From contig JASHTU010000346.1 of the NCBI GenBank assembly GCA_030040395.1, positions 1 through 6,361 of the forward strand: 6,361 nucleotides of DNA. Reading direction: 5' to 3'. The translations under genes were made by a program, and so were the position numbers. The notes under the pieces were generated by a model. That model was not told the DNA's origin, did no database searches, and saw only the letters and a list, made by a program, of their open reading frames with translations. Each line of letters opens with the position of its first letter. The stretch's first letter is position 1. The stretch is from Acidobacteriaceae bacterium. GTDB lineage: Bacteria > Acidobacteriota > Terriglobia > Terriglobales > Acidobacteriaceae. Shown in pieces: positions 6,197-6,361 of the stretch.

Positions 6197-6361
6197 ATGC
6201 ACCCGCGCAGTCTCGCCGTCTCCTCCGCGCCGATTCTTGTCCTCTGTTTCAGCGCCCTGGCCTGGTCCCAAACCCAGCCCGCCGATCGTCTCCTGTCTCC
6301 CATCGTCGCCTCACAGCGCACCCTCATCGCCGGCGTCCACCCCCTCGCCGTCAGCCGCAAC
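6197..6361 (+). CDS. Start of a secreted protein, probably pro-kumamolisin/S53 peptidase-like; 3' end missing
   Basis: Fifty-five residues are visible before the window ends. Residues 1-22 form a Sec signal peptide: MHPRS, then a hydrophobic core about LAVSSAPILVLCFSALA, with a plausible signal peptidase I site after ALA (22) or AWS (24). The Cys17 context (LVLC) is not a lipobox. The mature start, with ASQRTLIAGVHPLA (38-51), resembles the beginning of acidobacterial secreted proteins with a pro-kumamolisin activation domain (S53 serine-carboxyl peptidases and Ig-domain relatives), in which a segment ending in HPLA opens the propeptide. The catalytic domain lies outside the window, so protease activity is inferred. 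The start is set by GGAG and the signal peptide; the frame is also open back to ATG 6080, which would add 39 residues and bury the signal peptide. Confidence 0.65.
   Translation, partial: MHPRSLAVSSAPILVLCFSALAWSQTQPADRLLSPIVASQRTLIAGVHPLAVSRN

Noticed and set aside
5739..6271. Minus-strand frames at the right end
   Set aside because: They run through several palindromes and lie opposite the signal-peptide gene; composition and lack of ribosome binding sites argue against coding.

Overview
The window is GC-rich DNA that most likely comes from a member of the Acidobacteriota (Terriglobia-like). The evidence is a duplicated FtsX/MacB-type permease of the kind that forms large paralogous families in Acidobacteria (ADOP, acidobacterial duplicated orphan permease), the start of a secreted protein resembling pro-kumamolisin peptidases at the right edge, and repeat-rich intergenic DNA. 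The phylum call rests on recognised family features, not on a database search.

Layout. 1-2076 (+) is the C-terminal part of an ADOP-type ABC permease cut by the left edge. 2155-2670 (+) is folK (HPPK, folate synthesis). 2671-2897 is a 227-nt gap holding a perfect 13-bp inverted repeat whose arms lie 79 nt apart. 2898-4019 (+) is tgt (tRNA-guanine transglycosylase, queuosine), starting at GTG. Two genes then lie on the minus strand: a six-helix membrane protein of unknown function (4961-4356), followed with an 8-nt overlap by a small winged-helix regulator (4363-4016). The regulator converges on tgt, and the two stop codons share one TTAA. The two-gene unit has a well-formed promoter (5047-5019, minus) overlaid with palindromes, as expected for an autoregulated operon.

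4962-6196 (about 1.2 kb) has no convincing gene but is full of structure: the operon promoter and operators, a small hairpin, nine C-tracts at about 7-bp period (G-quadruplex-prone on the minus strand), a possible promoter followed by a run of inverted repeats at 5342-5480, an AT-rich block with a degenerate 30-bp tandem repeat, a CCCCTCC/GGAGGGG hairpin beside G-tracts, two further long inverted repeats, and two GGCT..AGCC palindromes. At 6197 a secreted protein begins on the plus strand, with a good ribosome binding site and signal peptide, and runs off the right edge.

How it fits together. folK and tgt both use pterin-type chemistry that starts from the GTP cyclohydrolase I product (folate and queuosine), but both look separately expressed: each lacks a clear Shine-Dalgarno sequence and has a TANNNT box 6-7 nt upstream of its start, hinting at leaderless transcripts. 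The membrane protein and regulator look like one self-controlled module. I see no CRISPR array, tRNA, rRNA, transposase or phage gene. The most notable unexplained signals are the folK-tgt inverted repeat, the periodic C-tracts, and the structured stretch at 5342-5480.
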